DNA from: Pseudosulfitobacter pseudonitzschiae
Lineage (GTDB): Bacteria; Pseudomonadota; Alphaproteobacteria; Rhodobacterales; Rhodobacteraceae
Assembly: GCF_900129395.1 (NCBI RefSeq)
Contig: NZ_FQVP01000005.1
Location: 372,001 to 436,000 of the forward strand
Reading direction: 5' to 3'
Length of the DNA: 64,000 nucleotides
Under the pieces are notes generated by a model. That model was not told the origin of the DNA. It made no database searches and worked only from the letters and a program-made list of their open reading frames with translations. Made by a program: the position numbers and the translations under genes. The number at the start of each line of letters is the position of its first letter. The first letter of the stretch is position 1. Positions 34,552 to 42,895 of the stretch are shown here, one piece after another.

Positions 34552-37355
34552 CAGGCCATCAATCTTGCATAGTCAAAGCCTTCATCTGCATCCTTCAGGC
34601 TCCAGCGGAACCTTGTTGGGCCATCCGCGTCGCTGTCCATTCCCGGAGGTGCTTCCAACAGTTCTCGCTTCAGAAAGCCGCCAGTAATTGGACCTTCATG
34701 AGCCTCGGCATCCCCCAACACTGCGGCAACCTTGTGCCAATCCTCGAAGAAATACTCTGCCAGCAGCGGGATCACCTTATGGCGCATTGTCTCGTCAACG
34801 CCTTCGCGGGACGCGCAGCCAATGAAATAGGCATGCCCGATCCGATGCTCGCGATCATACAAGTATTCAATGCGATCGTTAATGACGCGTAAGATCTTGG
34901 GTAGATCAAGACCACAAAGCTGTGCTGCATCGTGGAGCGTTTCGGGATCAGGTTCGATCTCTTTGAATTCGAACCTTCGACGCAGGGCAGTGTCGAGGAG
35001 CGCGATCGAGCGGTCAGCGGTGTTCATTGTGCCAAGGATATGCAAATTGCTGGGGAGCCCGAAGTCTTCGCCAGAGTAAGGCAGGCGCACCTTAAGAGCG
35101 TTTTCCATCCCCAACCGCTTGTCCGGTTCAATCAAGGTGATCAGTTCGCCGAAGACTTTCGAAATATTGGCACGGTTGATCTCGTCGATGATCAGCACAT
35201 GAGGGAGCTGTTCGAGGACCGCTTCTTCATTCACGCTATTGATCAGGCGGAGAAGGGCGGGCTTCTTTAGCTTGCTTTCCCCCAGGCGGTAGATCGAACG
35301 CATCGTGAAATTCGAGCCGTATAAATCTGATACCGGAAGCCCCTGACGGTCTACCCAAAGCCAGTTCACGGACCTGCGATGGCAATATTTTTGATTGTCT
35401 CTCTGCTTGTACTCATACTCTCCCGTCACTTCTCCGATTGCTCGGAACAGACTATTGCCCTTCGAAACAATGAGGATATCACCGACCTGAACCTGGTTGC
35501 GGAAGGCGTCAACAAGAGCGACTTGGCCGGATTGTTTCGTGACAGGTCCTTCGCGGCGCCCTTCGGCACGGCATATCTTCAAAATTTCTTCAGGGTCGGT
35601 ATATTTGGGGTCGCTGAAATCAATGTCTTCCCATCCTAAGAGAGTGTGACCTTCCGAGATTGCCTCATCGAACAGGTATTGTTCAGAGGGATCCTTTCCA
35701 GCGGCAATCGACATTTTGAAAACCTGTCGGCCCTCTAAGGAAAAGTCGTCGTCTCCAGTGCTTTCGGATCCGCCGAATTGAGCTTGCTCTGCCATTCGCC
35801 GAATAACGCCAGGGACGGTCTGCAGCCTAAACCCGGTTCCAGAACTGCTGTCTCCCTCTGCATCAGTGGTAGGTTGCCGGCCTTCTACAAAGTCTTCGTA
35901 GGACATCGATTGATGGAAGGTTACAAATTCTATCCGCTTCTCCGCTTTCAGGCGGTTGTAGGCCTCCATAACCGCCTTGCGGTCTTGCGGGACCTCTTCG
36001 CCACACAGGCGCAACGCTTCGGTTGCCGTCGCATGTGTTTTACCGGTGCCGGGCGGGCCGTAGAGAATCAGGTTCTTCGCTTGTTCCATATCTAATCCCT
36101 GTTCTGGCCGTAGTATTGTTTCCGGTGTGGTTGCGCCGGGGGTACGGGTCAATTGATAGGTGAATTCGGTCGTGCTGCTGGGCTGCGGCTCTGTGTAGGT
36201 GGGCTTGGGAAGGCCAGTCATTTCTTGAAATTTCGAACCCAAGAGTGCGCTGCAAATGTTTGGATGAGAGTTTTGTAGACCTATTTCTTTTCCAAGCTCT
36301 CCAGCTTTGATCGTAACGAAAGCCTGTCCCTCCTCACGGGCTGGTTCAATATGGTAGTTCAGTGCGCAAGCCCGGATGCGATCGGCATCTCGAATAAGGT
36401 GACTATAGCGCTCTGGCGGCTCAACAGGGGTATTGTCCTGATCTACGATAATGTAGCCGGCGTTGTGGAGACGGGCGGCTGCATCCGATTTTTGCCCCCA
36501 CCCGCCATTCAGCGTCGTTTTTCCGAGTAGAAAGCCAACCAGTGGTTTGGTCGGGTAAGGCTGTGTGGCTGTTCTCCGCGTTGATCTCACCCAGTAGTCT
36601 CTGGGATCACCGAAAGCATCGAACACCTCCTTCTGGGAGCCATCAAATACATAAGCGTCATAGGCGACCATGGCCGCTTCAACATTCTGTCGAGAGAAAT
36701 CGGCGGGTTGCTTGTCTTTCTCTCTGTTGTCGATCAGTTCAAAGCCCAATTCTTTCAAACGCTCGAATGACTGGCTTTCTCCAAAGCCGTTGAAAAACTC
36801 CTTAGCAGATAGGGCAGGCCCGTCTGGTAAATTTGCAACTGCCGCGGCTACGATCGCTTTTGCGGGGTAACGTTGCGCCTCACTGTCGTCGTGGCCGGCC
36901 TCAGCGACCGGTCGTGTCGTCCAAACCTGCGGCTTTCCGAAGCTGCGTTTCTGTAGAAATGCTTCGAGGCCCTGCGCGTCGCAATCATCCATGGCAGCGA
37001 TGATTTCGGATTTAGTCAGCTCTCGAAGGTAATGTGAGTGTTCCAGTTTGTTGGGCATGGATGAGCTGTTGCGAATAAAGTCAGCATATAGGCTGATGGA
37101 TCGGCGCAGGCTTGCCAGACCGTTCCTTAGATTACCATCAATCTGCACAGGTGATGGATTGGGAGCATTGTTTCTCTCGTTTTCCGTGCTGTAGGAAAAC
37201 TGCCGCAACAGGTCTTTTAGTTCTTGCCCTGCAAGGACCTCATCCAAATCCCCGATCGCATTCTCAACTCGGCGCGCCGTGCTAATTCTGGAACCTATTG
37301 ATGTTTCACTTTGCCCTTGGGCTTCGAGCCATTTCCGAAATTCAGATTCTTGCAT
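34551..37355 (-). CDS. mcrB: McrB-type AAA+ GTPase with extended N-terminus
   Basis: A 934-residue motor/recognition subunit. Walker A GPPGTGKT (~431-438), Walker B VLIIDEINRAN (~718-728) and the McrB signature NTADRS (~778) identify the GTPase. The ~285 residues between Walker A and B, far more than usual, include a segment (HTLLGWEDIDFSD ... QVQVGDILIVSKG) resembling an EVE/PUA-like modified-base reader. The N-terminal ~430 residues show two related ~110-residue blocks (YPAKAIVAAAVANLP and YPTKPLVGFLLGKT), like ScoMcrA head domains. The target modification cannot be read off. Confidence 0.88.
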   Translation of the reverse strand: MQESEFRKWLEAQGQSETSIGSRISTARRVENAIGDLDEVLAGQELKDLLRQFSYSTENERNNAPNPSPVQIDGNLRNGLASLRRSISLYADFIRNSSSMPNKLEHSHYLRELTKSEIIAAMDDCDAQGLEAFLQKRSFGKPQVWTTRPVAEAGHDDSEAQRYPAKAIVAAAVANLPDGPALSAKEFFNGFGESQSFERLKELGFELIDNREKDKQPADFSRQNVEAAMVAYDAYVFDGSQKEVFDAFGDPRDYWVRSTRRTATQPYPTKPLVGFLLGKTTLNGGWGQKSDAAARLHNAGYIIVDQDNTPVEPPERYSHLIRDADRIRACALNYHIEPAREEGQAFVTIKAGELGKEIGLQNSHPNICSALLGSKFQEMTGLPKPTYTEPQPSSTTEFTYQLTRTPGATTPETILRPEQGLDMEQAKNLILYGPPGTGKTHATATEALRLCGEEVPQDRKAVMEAYNRLKAEKRIEFVTFHQSMSYEDFVEGRQPTTDAEGDSSSGTGFRLQTVPGVIRRMAEQAQFGGSESTGDDDFSLEGRQVFKMSIAAGKDPSEQYLFDEAISEGHTLLGWEDIDFSDPKYTDPEEILKICRAEGRREGPVTKQSGQVALVDAFRNQVQVGDILIVSKGNSLFRAIGEVTGEYEYKQRDNQKYCHRRSVNWLWVDRQGLPVSDLYGSNFTMRSIYRLGESKLKKPALLRLINSVNEEAVLEQLPHVLIIDEINRANISKVFGELITLIEPDKRLGMENALKVRLPYSGEDFGLPSNLHILGTMNTADRSIALLDTALRRRFEFKEIEPDPETLHDAAQLCGLDLPKILRVINDRIEYLYDREHRIGHAYFIGCASREGVDETMRHKVIPLLAEYFFEDWHKVAAVLGDAEAHEGPITGGFLKRELLEAPPGMDSDADGPTRFRWSLKDADEGFDYARLMA

Positions 37356-37371
37356 CTTTAGCTCTCAATAT

Positions 37372-37608
37372 TCAGGCCGCGACGACCAGATTGTTTACAC
37401 CTCTGACCACCCGCATAAAGTCGTCAGGCTTTGTTGCAGCAAAGACCTCAGAATTAAGCGTTTGCCCACCCGCGTTGTGGGATAATGTTGTAAACACAAT
37501 GCGTACCTCAAAGTTTCCTTTAATTATATCCCATCCACCTAAGGACAAGAAAACTTTGACGGAGCCGCGGCCAAGGATCACTTCGTTCCGCATGCCCGAC
37601 CTTACCAT
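37372..37608 (-). CDS. uncertain small gene upstream of mcrB
   Basis: A 78-codon frame (MVRSGMRNEVILGRG ... VNNLVVAA) ending 16 bp before mcrB on the same strand. No ribosome site is evident and no family is recognised; its VFTTLSHNAGG and DDFMRVVRG stretches look protein-like. The rest of the gap 37356-37696 is AT-richer and shows nothing else. Confidence 0.3.
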   Translation of the reverse strand: MVRSGMRNEVILGRGSVKVFLSLGGWDIIKGNFEVRIVFTTLSHNAGGQTLNSEVFAATKPDDFMRVVRGVNNLVVAA

Positions 37609-37696
37609 GAAAAATACGACGTGATGCGTGAATGGCGGGTTTCTGGAAGCTGCACTGTGGCGAAGCCGCGTTTTATGAAAGGCTGGATTGGGCCGT

Positions 37697-38581
37697 TCAC
37701 TGCAGAACATCACGCCAAGAGTGCTTCGGCTGAAACCCGACGAGCTTCTTCGCCTTCTTGTTGCAAAAGAAGGTTTCTTTTCGGCCCATTTTGCCACGAA
37801 CTTCGACATTCTTGTAGAACTGTTCGATCACCTGATCCGTGGTGATACCAACCGACATGTCGTCGTTCGATACGTTGAACACTTCAAACCCCAAACCGTC
37901 GGCCTTCAGACAGCAGTCGACCATATGCCCGAGATCGCGGGCATCAATATACGCGAATATATTGCGCCGCCGCAGGGCCGGGTTTTCCATGAAAGCGGGG
38001 AAAACTTCGGCATATTCATGTGGCTCTATCACGTTGTTGATCCGCAATCCGTAAATGTCGGCACCGGACCGCGCCTGAAAGGAACGTGCGGTCGCCTCGT
38101 TGCAAACTTTCGACATGGCGTAGCTGTCGTGGGGCACGGTCGGGTGGGTTTCATCAACCGGCACAAAATCCGGTTTCAACTCACCGTCCGCGAAACATAT
38201 GCCATAGGTCGTCTCGGAACTTGCAAATATCACCTTCGGGACGCCGAGCTTCACAGCCGCCTCGATGACGTTATAGGTGCTCAGAGTATTCTGCCGAAAA
38301 CACTCGCCATCTGTGCCGATCATGACGCGTGGAATGGCCGCGAAATGCACAACCGCATCATATTTCGGAACGCCCGTTCCTGCGTCCAGTTCAGCAGCTT
38401 CGGTGAACTGGGACATGGCACCAATGACCTGCCCTGAATCGCACAGATCCACCAACAATTCGGGACACTCCAGCCCGGACGGTGATCGGTCAACATTTAC
38501 GACATGGTGGCCTTGTGCCTGAAGATGCTGGATGGCCCATCGGCCAGCCTTGCCGCTGCCACCTGTGAAGAAAACTCGCAT
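37697..38581 (-). CDS. NAD-dependent epimerase/dehydratase
   Basis: A 294-residue extended SDR. N-terminal nucleotide motif TGGSGKAG (GxxGxxG), then VVHFAAIPR, ASSETTYG (catalytic Ser/Thr region) and the YAMSK catalytic pair (Tyr-x3-Lys). RINNVIEPHEY and DARDLGHMVDCCLKA fit uronate-dehydrogenase/sugar-epimerase relatives; substrate unknown. The start MRVFFTGG is preferred over a Met ten codons upstream because the fold begins at once and GAGGG precedes it. Could serve polysaccharide precursor synthesis for the locus at 46-50 kb, but that is speculation. Confidence 0.82.
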   Translation of the reverse strand: MRVFFTGGSGKAGRWAIQHLQAQGHHVVNVDRSPSGLECPELLVDLCDSGQVIGAMSQFTEAAELDAGTGVPKYDAVVHFAAIPRVMIGTDGECFRQNTLSTYNVIEAAVKLGVPKVIFASSETTYGICFADGELKPDFVPVDETHPTVPHDSYAMSKVCNEATARSFQARSGADIYGLRINNVIEPHEYAEVFPAFMENPALRRRNIFAYIDARDLGHMVDCCLKADGLGFEVFNVSNDDMSVGITTDQVIEQFYKNVEVRGKMGRKETFFCNKKAKKLVGFQPKHSWRDVLQ

Positions 38582-38683
38582 TGAACCCTCTATCTGTTCG
38601 CTCAAAGGCATCTGTTTTGTTGTGCCTGACCTTGAACTACCAATGGTGGGTAGTTCAAGGCAGACTGCCAGGATGATCTCCCG

Positions 38684-38700
38684 CCCCCCCCCGGGGGGGG
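38684..38700. repeat. C9G8 homopolymer palindrome
   Basis: Nine Cs directly followed by eight Gs, about 100 bp upstream of the epimerase start. Either a natural slippery hairpin tract or an assembly joint. It marks a change of gene content on its two sides. Confidence 0.6.
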
Positions 38701-38851
38701 TATGCTAAAAACTCAGCCGTCCGACATAGGACCGGCGGGGGAACATTTCTTTCCGTGCACGCGAAATTGGAGAAAAAAGCCCAATGGGAAAGCTATTGGG
38801 GTACAAACGGTGTTCCGAACACTTGGTTCTTGCCTAACGCCACCGCAGCTG

Positions 38852-39016
38852 TTCATTGATCTGGCTTTGACGATGCCGTTCACTATCGCGCTTAAGATTT
38901 GGGTTAGATATCCGAATGCCGAAGAACGGCGGGTCATGTTTGTTGCCGTGAGCAGGGCCCGGAGAACGGTGACCATCCATATATCCGACGCGCGCCCCTC
39001 CGTCGTTGTCGAATAA
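38852..39016 (+). pseudogene. remnant of UvrD/PcrA-type helicase C-terminus
   Basis: The frame ends with PNAEERRVMFVAVSRARRTV, a good match to helicase motif VI of UvrD-like enzymes (EERRLxYVAxTRAR), then stops after DARPSVVVE. Nothing upstream in this frame resembles the rest of a helicase, and the homopolymer tract lies ~150 bp upstream, so this is a decayed 3' fragment. Confidence 0.6.
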
Positions 39017-39198
39017 TTTCTGAAAGAGCCCGAGTTCGGCGTGGTTGTGCCAGGAAGGCTCAGAAGCACGTCTATATGGGTGGGAATTTGCTCTTGGTTC
39101 GCGCAGTGCGCGGAAAGCTGCGTGTGTTGGAAGAGCATCGGAACAAAGCACCGTTTCTGTCGGTTTTCCTTACATCACACAGACAGGAGGAATATCTG

Positions 39199-39552
39199 AT
39201 GGAACAATCGACACAACGAAGTCTTGTATCGTCGTCCGATGTCAACGGCACGGCGGTTTATGGAAACGATGGTGTCCAAATTGGAACTATCGACCACCTT
39301 ATGATCGACAAGGAGTCCGGACGGGTCGCGTACGCTGTTATGGGCTTCGGCGGATTTCTGGGATTGGGTGAGGACCATTTTCCCGTGCCGTGGGGCAAGC
39401 TCCGCTTTGACACGGCACATAACGGGTTTGTGACGGATCTCACCGAAAGTGAAGTGACCGGCGCGCCTGACCGCCACGACGATTGGCGTACGGATCGCGA
39501 CTGGGAGCGGCGCACTCATGAACACTATGGCGTTCCGTTTTACTGGATGTGA
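39199..39552 (+). CDS. PRC-barrel domain protein
   Basis: A 117-residue protein. Residues ~8-75 form a PRC barrel: SSDVNGTAVYGNDGVQIGTIDHL and YAVMGFGGFLGLGEDHFPVPW are the family's characteristic strands. PRC-barrel proteins of this small type are stress-associated in alphaproteobacteria. AGGAGG lies at ideal distance from the ATG, fixing the start. First gene of a stress-type cluster with the BON and DESFPASDPP proteins. Confidence 0.88.
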   Translation: MEQSTQRSLVSSSDVNGTAVYGNDGVQIGTIDHLMIDKESGRVAYAVMGFGGFLGLGEDHFPVPWGKLRFDTAHNGFVTDLTESEVTGAPDRHDDWRTDRDWERRTHEHYGVPFYWM

Positions 39553-39661
39553 GCTGTTGCCAAGGCAAAATCGTCTGCCAAGGCAAAATCGTCGCCGACC
39601 GCGACAGCGGGCGGTCCGCACCTATAACTTGGCCTTAATCGACTAATTCTAGGGGATAAAG

Positions 39662-39961
39662 ATGCCACCCGAAGATGCAAGTGAGGACAAGGCCCACACC
39701 TCGACTGATCGGGAAATCGAGAAAGATGTGGTCCGGCGGCTTGATGAGGATCAAGGCATAGATGCGTCGGAAATCACGATTGAGGTTGCCGATGCCAAGG
39801 TGAAATTGACCGGTACAGTGTCGTCCAAGGACGAACTGGAACGCGCCGGGACTATTGCATGCACAGCGTCGGGTGTTCGTCATGTAGAGAACGCCATCCA
39901 GTCCACGTCTTCGGCCTATCACCGCTGGACCAATAAGATGCCTGGTGAACAAGAACTTTAA
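39662..39961 (+). CDS. BON domain protein
   Basis: A 99-residue protein. The BON domain occupies ~17-80: DREIEKDVVRRLDED, ASEITIEVADAKVKLTGTV and GVRHVENAI, the standard order. No signal peptide, unlike OsmY, so probably cytoplasmic. The GGGGAT upstream gives a fair ribosome site. Stress or membrane-associated role by family. Confidence 0.88.
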   Translation: MPPEDASEDKAHTSTDREIEKDVVRRLDEDQGIDASEITIEVADAKVKLTGTVSSKDELERAGTIACTASGVRHVENAIQSTSSAYHRWTNKMPGEQEL

Positions 39962-40022
39962 GAACGGTGACGGTTTAGGCATATAGCCGAGCGATTTCTT
40001 GATCTTAAAAAGGGGGAATTTT

Positions 40023-40278
40023 ATGAGCCCGGCCGATACAAATCTGGAAAAACAAAAGCTCGTCACCGTGGACCTTTGATCGGGATGGGTGTCATTGCCG
40101 TGTTTGGTGTCGCGCTAATTCTGTACTGGCTGAACTGGTCGTTATTGCGCCCACCGTCGATGAACACGGTAAGAGTACGACTCCGGCTGAATACCGCGAC
40201 GGGGATGTGAAAGTGCCTGACGGTGCGCCAACGCAAACGATAACGCCAGATGATCCCGAAGTTGAAGTCGAAAAATGA
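40023..40278 (+). pseudogene. frameshifted small membrane protein gene
   Basis: The start MSPADTNLEKQK has a good ribosome site (AAGGGGG) but the frame stops after 18 codons. A second frame continues with LIGMGVIAVFGVALILYWL, a clean transmembrane helix, and a third continues with VVIAPTVDEHGKSTTPAEYR to a stop at 40278. Two frameshifts would restore one ~84-residue single-pass protein. Either a recent pseudogene or sequencing errors. Confidence 0.6.
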
Positions 40279-40318
40279 ACTGAGCCGGCTTTTTTAGGCC
40301 GTACGTAAAGGAAATATC

Positions 40319-40633
40319 ATGTCAGACAGAAGTGAAAAGAAGAGGATCATTCCACCCGACGAGCTGAGGCGAGACGGAAACACGATTAACCAGTCCGCCC
40401 AACAGATTGATCCGGCGGGGCGGCATCGTGTGGATGTGAACGCCAATGCTCAGGGAGATCTGAACACGAAGCAACCCGGCGAATTGCCGTCCGACGCGGA
40501 GGAGGACTCCGAGGAAAAGCAGGTGCGCAATGCCGGTCCTGGACAGATGCGTAACCCGCCCCAGACGTGGACCTTAGTGGACGAGGAAAGCGACGAGTCC
40601 TTTCCGGCCAGTGACCCGCCCGGGAATTATTGA
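40319..40633 (+). CDS. small stress-type protein with DESFPASDPP tail
   Basis: A 104-residue, very hydrophilic protein, probably disordered. The C-terminal DESDESFPASDPPGNY-like end (DEESDESFPASDPP) is a conserved motif of small proteobacterial proteins found with stress genes; its function is unknown to me. Preceded by AAAGGA. Last clear gene of the stress cluster before the ISL3 element; 40634-40843 holds no convincing gene. Confidence 0.75.
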   Translation: MSDRSEKKRIIPPDELRRDGNTINQSAQQIDPAGRHRVDVNANAQGDLNTKQPGELPSDAEEDSEEKQVRNAGPGQMRNPPQTWTLVDEESDESFPASDPPGNY

Positions 40634-40843
40634 CATTACAGGAGTGTTTGAATGCCCAAAGCATTCCGTGAAAAACGCACTGCGCAGAGCGATCGCCAGA
40701 ACAGTCAGAGCGGTCACGAGGGCGGTGGAGAGTGTCATGAACCTTGTGTATTTGGTCTGGTCTACATTTTGCAGCATTTTTTGCCAAAAGTCGGCTATGC
40801 GGGAAAAAGCATGTCTATCGGCACGCAAACTTGCCCCCCTATC

Positions 40844-42530
40844 GGCATGCAAAAATGACTCTGACTCAAAGTTGATGCACCTTTTCAACTATGATGCTGC
40901 GACAAGCCGAGCCTTGAGCAGGTCGATATTCGCGCGACCATACATCTGGCGTTTCAGCGTCTTCAGGCGATTGATTTGGCCCCCGGTCTGCCCGTTCGAC
41001 CAAGGCTCCCGCAGCGCGGCAGCAACTGCGGCCTGGTCGCTACGAAGGCCACGCGCGAAGGATGAGAGCATGCTGTCCTCGGCTTCGTCGAGCCAGGCGG
41101 CCAGGGCATTCTCACGGGCGTTTCGCACCATGTCAGTGAATCGGTAGGTCAGTTCCCGGGCGGTTGCCAGAGCTGGTAGCGCCGCTTCGATCCGCGCGAC
41201 CTGGATTGCATCGGCACGGGTCAGATGATCTCGTCCCATGGTCAGGAGCCGCGCAATCGTTCGGGCAGGTGGCGACTTTCTTGTTCCGGACGGCACCGCT
41301 TGTTCGGCGCGGCGCAGACGTGTTGCCCACTCGCCGACGACCCGGAGACTGCCTTGAAATCCATCATCCCGTAACCGGCGCCAGAGTTCTGCGCCATTAC
41401 GGCATCCGCCGCTCCACTCCCGTTCCAGCCGAGGCAACCAAGCGGTCAAGCTGCTCTCGCGGATGCGGAAAACATCTTCTCGCTCACCGCTGGTGATCTG
41501 GCGGACCAAGCCGCGGCTCAGCCCGGTCAGGCGCACGATCCGTTTGATGGGAACACCCTCGTCTGCCACTCGGCGGACCATGTGGTTGGTCTGCTGGCGC
41601 CTTTGAAAACCCTCGAATTGCAGCCTTTCCGCTGCCGTCAAAAGCCTCGGATCGAGGGTCGCTACCCCGATAGCCTTGCGAATGGCTGGCATGTTCCGCT
41701 GCACGGCGGCCAGGAAGGCGGCACTTGCATTCTCTAACAGATGCCAACGATCCGCGACTTGAACCGCGTCCGGCAGGGCACGCGCGGTGGCACCGCCGTA
41801 GCCACCATTGCGATCACGGGCAACAACCTCGATCCCGGGACGCGCGCGGAGCCACGCTTCTACAGTGGCGGGCTCCCGGTCGGGGAGCAGATCGATGACC
41901 TTCCGCCGTTCGAGATCGCAGATCAGCGTACCGTAGCGCTGTCCCTTCCGCCATGCCCAGTCGTCGATACCCACCACGCGGGGGTCCGCGACAGCCCCCT
42001 CGGTCTTCGCCCGAACGCTGCGCAGGAACGTGTCTTTGCTCACCGGTAGCAAAAGCCGTCCGGCAAGCGCCTGCGCGGGGCGCCCACCGAGAGCAATGCC
42101 GATGTGACGCACCAGTTCCTGCAAGCGTGACGTCCGGCGCGCATGTGGCCGCGTGACATCAGGCGGGAACCGTTCAGAAAAAATCTTCGTTGGGCAACCT
42201 ACAGCGCGGCAACGAAATCGACGAACCAGCAGCACCAGTTCAACTTCTCGGCCATGGGCGGGAAGATCGGCTGGCCGACGCCAAAACTTGCTGTGGACAT
42301 GACGAGAGACCGCGCCGCAGCGGGGACATGCTGCCGAGGCATCCAGGGAACGTGCGTGGACCCGGATCCTGTTGCCATCAAGCTCAATCTGGCCGGCCTT
42401 CAACCCTGCCGGTAGAAAATCTCGTCGCGAAAACCATGAACCCATCGGCAATCTCCATCAAGTTAGCCGAGATATAGCGTTCTGGCAACTCAACTGCACC
42501 AAATGCGCGACAGAGCCATTTTTGCATGCC
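40844..42530 (-). mobile_element. ISL3 family insertion sequence
   Basis: Ends are 40844-40863 and 42511-42530, inverted repeats GGCATGCAAAAATGRCTCTG with one mismatch, continuing imperfectly inward for ~18 bp. Encloses one transposase gene. No clear 8-bp target duplication is seen. A second partial copy of the left-end word (ATCGGCACGCAAACTTG) lies just outside, at about 40818. Confidence 0.75.
40889..42451 (-). CDS. ISL3 family transposase
   Basis: A 520-residue transposase. N-terminal zinc ribbon (ACPRCG ... FRCRAVGCPTKIFSERFP), then an HTH-like region, then the DDE nuclease: VVGIDDWAWRKGQRYGTLICDLERRKV (first Asp), VARDRNGGYGGATARALPDAVQVADRWHL (second Asp) and the distal Glu region EPWSNGQTGGQINRLKTLKRQMYG. 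All ISL3 hallmarks, full length, likely active. Confidence 0.93.
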   Translation of the reverse strand: MPMGSWFSRRDFLPAGLKAGQIELDGNRIRVHARSLDASAACPRCGAVSRHVHSKFWRRPADLPAHGREVELVLLVRRFRCRAVGCPTKIFSERFPPDVTRPHARRTSRLQELVRHIGIALGGRPAQALAGRLLLPVSKDTFLRSVRAKTEGAVADPRVVGIDDWAWRKGQRYGTLICDLERRKVIDLLPDREPATVEAWLRARPGIEVVARDRNGGYGGATARALPDAVQVADRWHLLENASAAFLAAVQRNMPAIRKAIGVATLDPRLLTAAERLQFEGFQRRQQTNHMVRRVADEGVPIKRIVRLTGLSRGLVRQITSGEREDVFRIRESSLTAWLPRLEREWSGGCRNGAELWRRLRDDGFQGSLRVVGEWATRLRRAEQAVPSGTRKSPPARTIARLLTMGRDHLTRADAIQVARIEAALPALATARELTYRFTDMVRNARENALAAWLDEAEDSMLSSFARGLRSDQAAVAAALREPWSNGQTGGQINRLKTLKRQMYGRANIDLLKARLVAAS

Positions 42531-42860
42531 TGTTCACACAGAAATTCGATGGCGCAAGCCTGTAGCGGTGACAGGGGCCGGACCGGGGACTTCAGTCAGG
42601 ACACATGCGATGGTTCCGCGCAAGGCGTGACCGAAGACTCGCAAGGCGCCGCTCACCAAAGAGCGCGCCTTTCAGTGGACAGGCCTCAGCTCACGGAACG
42701 CTGCGCAAAGGATGGAGGCGCTTCACAGTCTCTGATGCGTTAGGACCGGCTCGTTCCTGTGTAGTCGAGTGTTCCAACGGAATAAGCCCAAAACGTCAAA
42801 TGCTGCGCATCGCCGGAACGATCACTCTATGACTTCTGCAGGCACAGTTGTTTGCTCGAA
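42531..42860. other. region without clear gene
   Basis: 330 bp between the IS and the TetR promoter. A frame on the plus strand reads GDRGRTGDFSQDTCDGSAQGV and ends near 42743, possibly the tail of a gene cut by the IS, but no family is recognised. Confidence 0.4.
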
Positions 42861-42895
42861 TTGACATAATACCAACTGGTTGGTATGTATATTCT
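42861..42895 (+). promoter_or_regulatory. tetR promoter with palindromic operator
   Basis: TTGACA (42861-42866), 17-bp spacer, TATGTA (42884-42889). A perfect palindrome ATACCAAC TG GTTGGTAT (42869-42886) fills the spacer and enters the -10. The start codon of tetR (42896) falls where transcription should begin, so the mRNA is predicted leaderless and autorepressed. Confidence 0.75.

Noticed and set aside
37372-37809. 145-codon minus-strand frame upstream of mcrB
   Set aside because: The first 67 codons overlap the end of the epimerase gene and are its shadow; only the last 78 codons could be a gene and are listed with low confidence.
40652-40858. 68-codon frame with a good ribosome site upstream of the ISL3 element
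   Set aside because: It runs into the IS left end, has no recognisable protein similarity, and overlapping frames are equally good. At most it is a gene cut by the IS.
40818-42545. Target-site duplication of the ISL3 element
   Set aside because: The 8 bases on either side of the inverted repeats do not match as direct repeats; the apparent match outside GRCTCTG is inverted and belongs to the IS ends.
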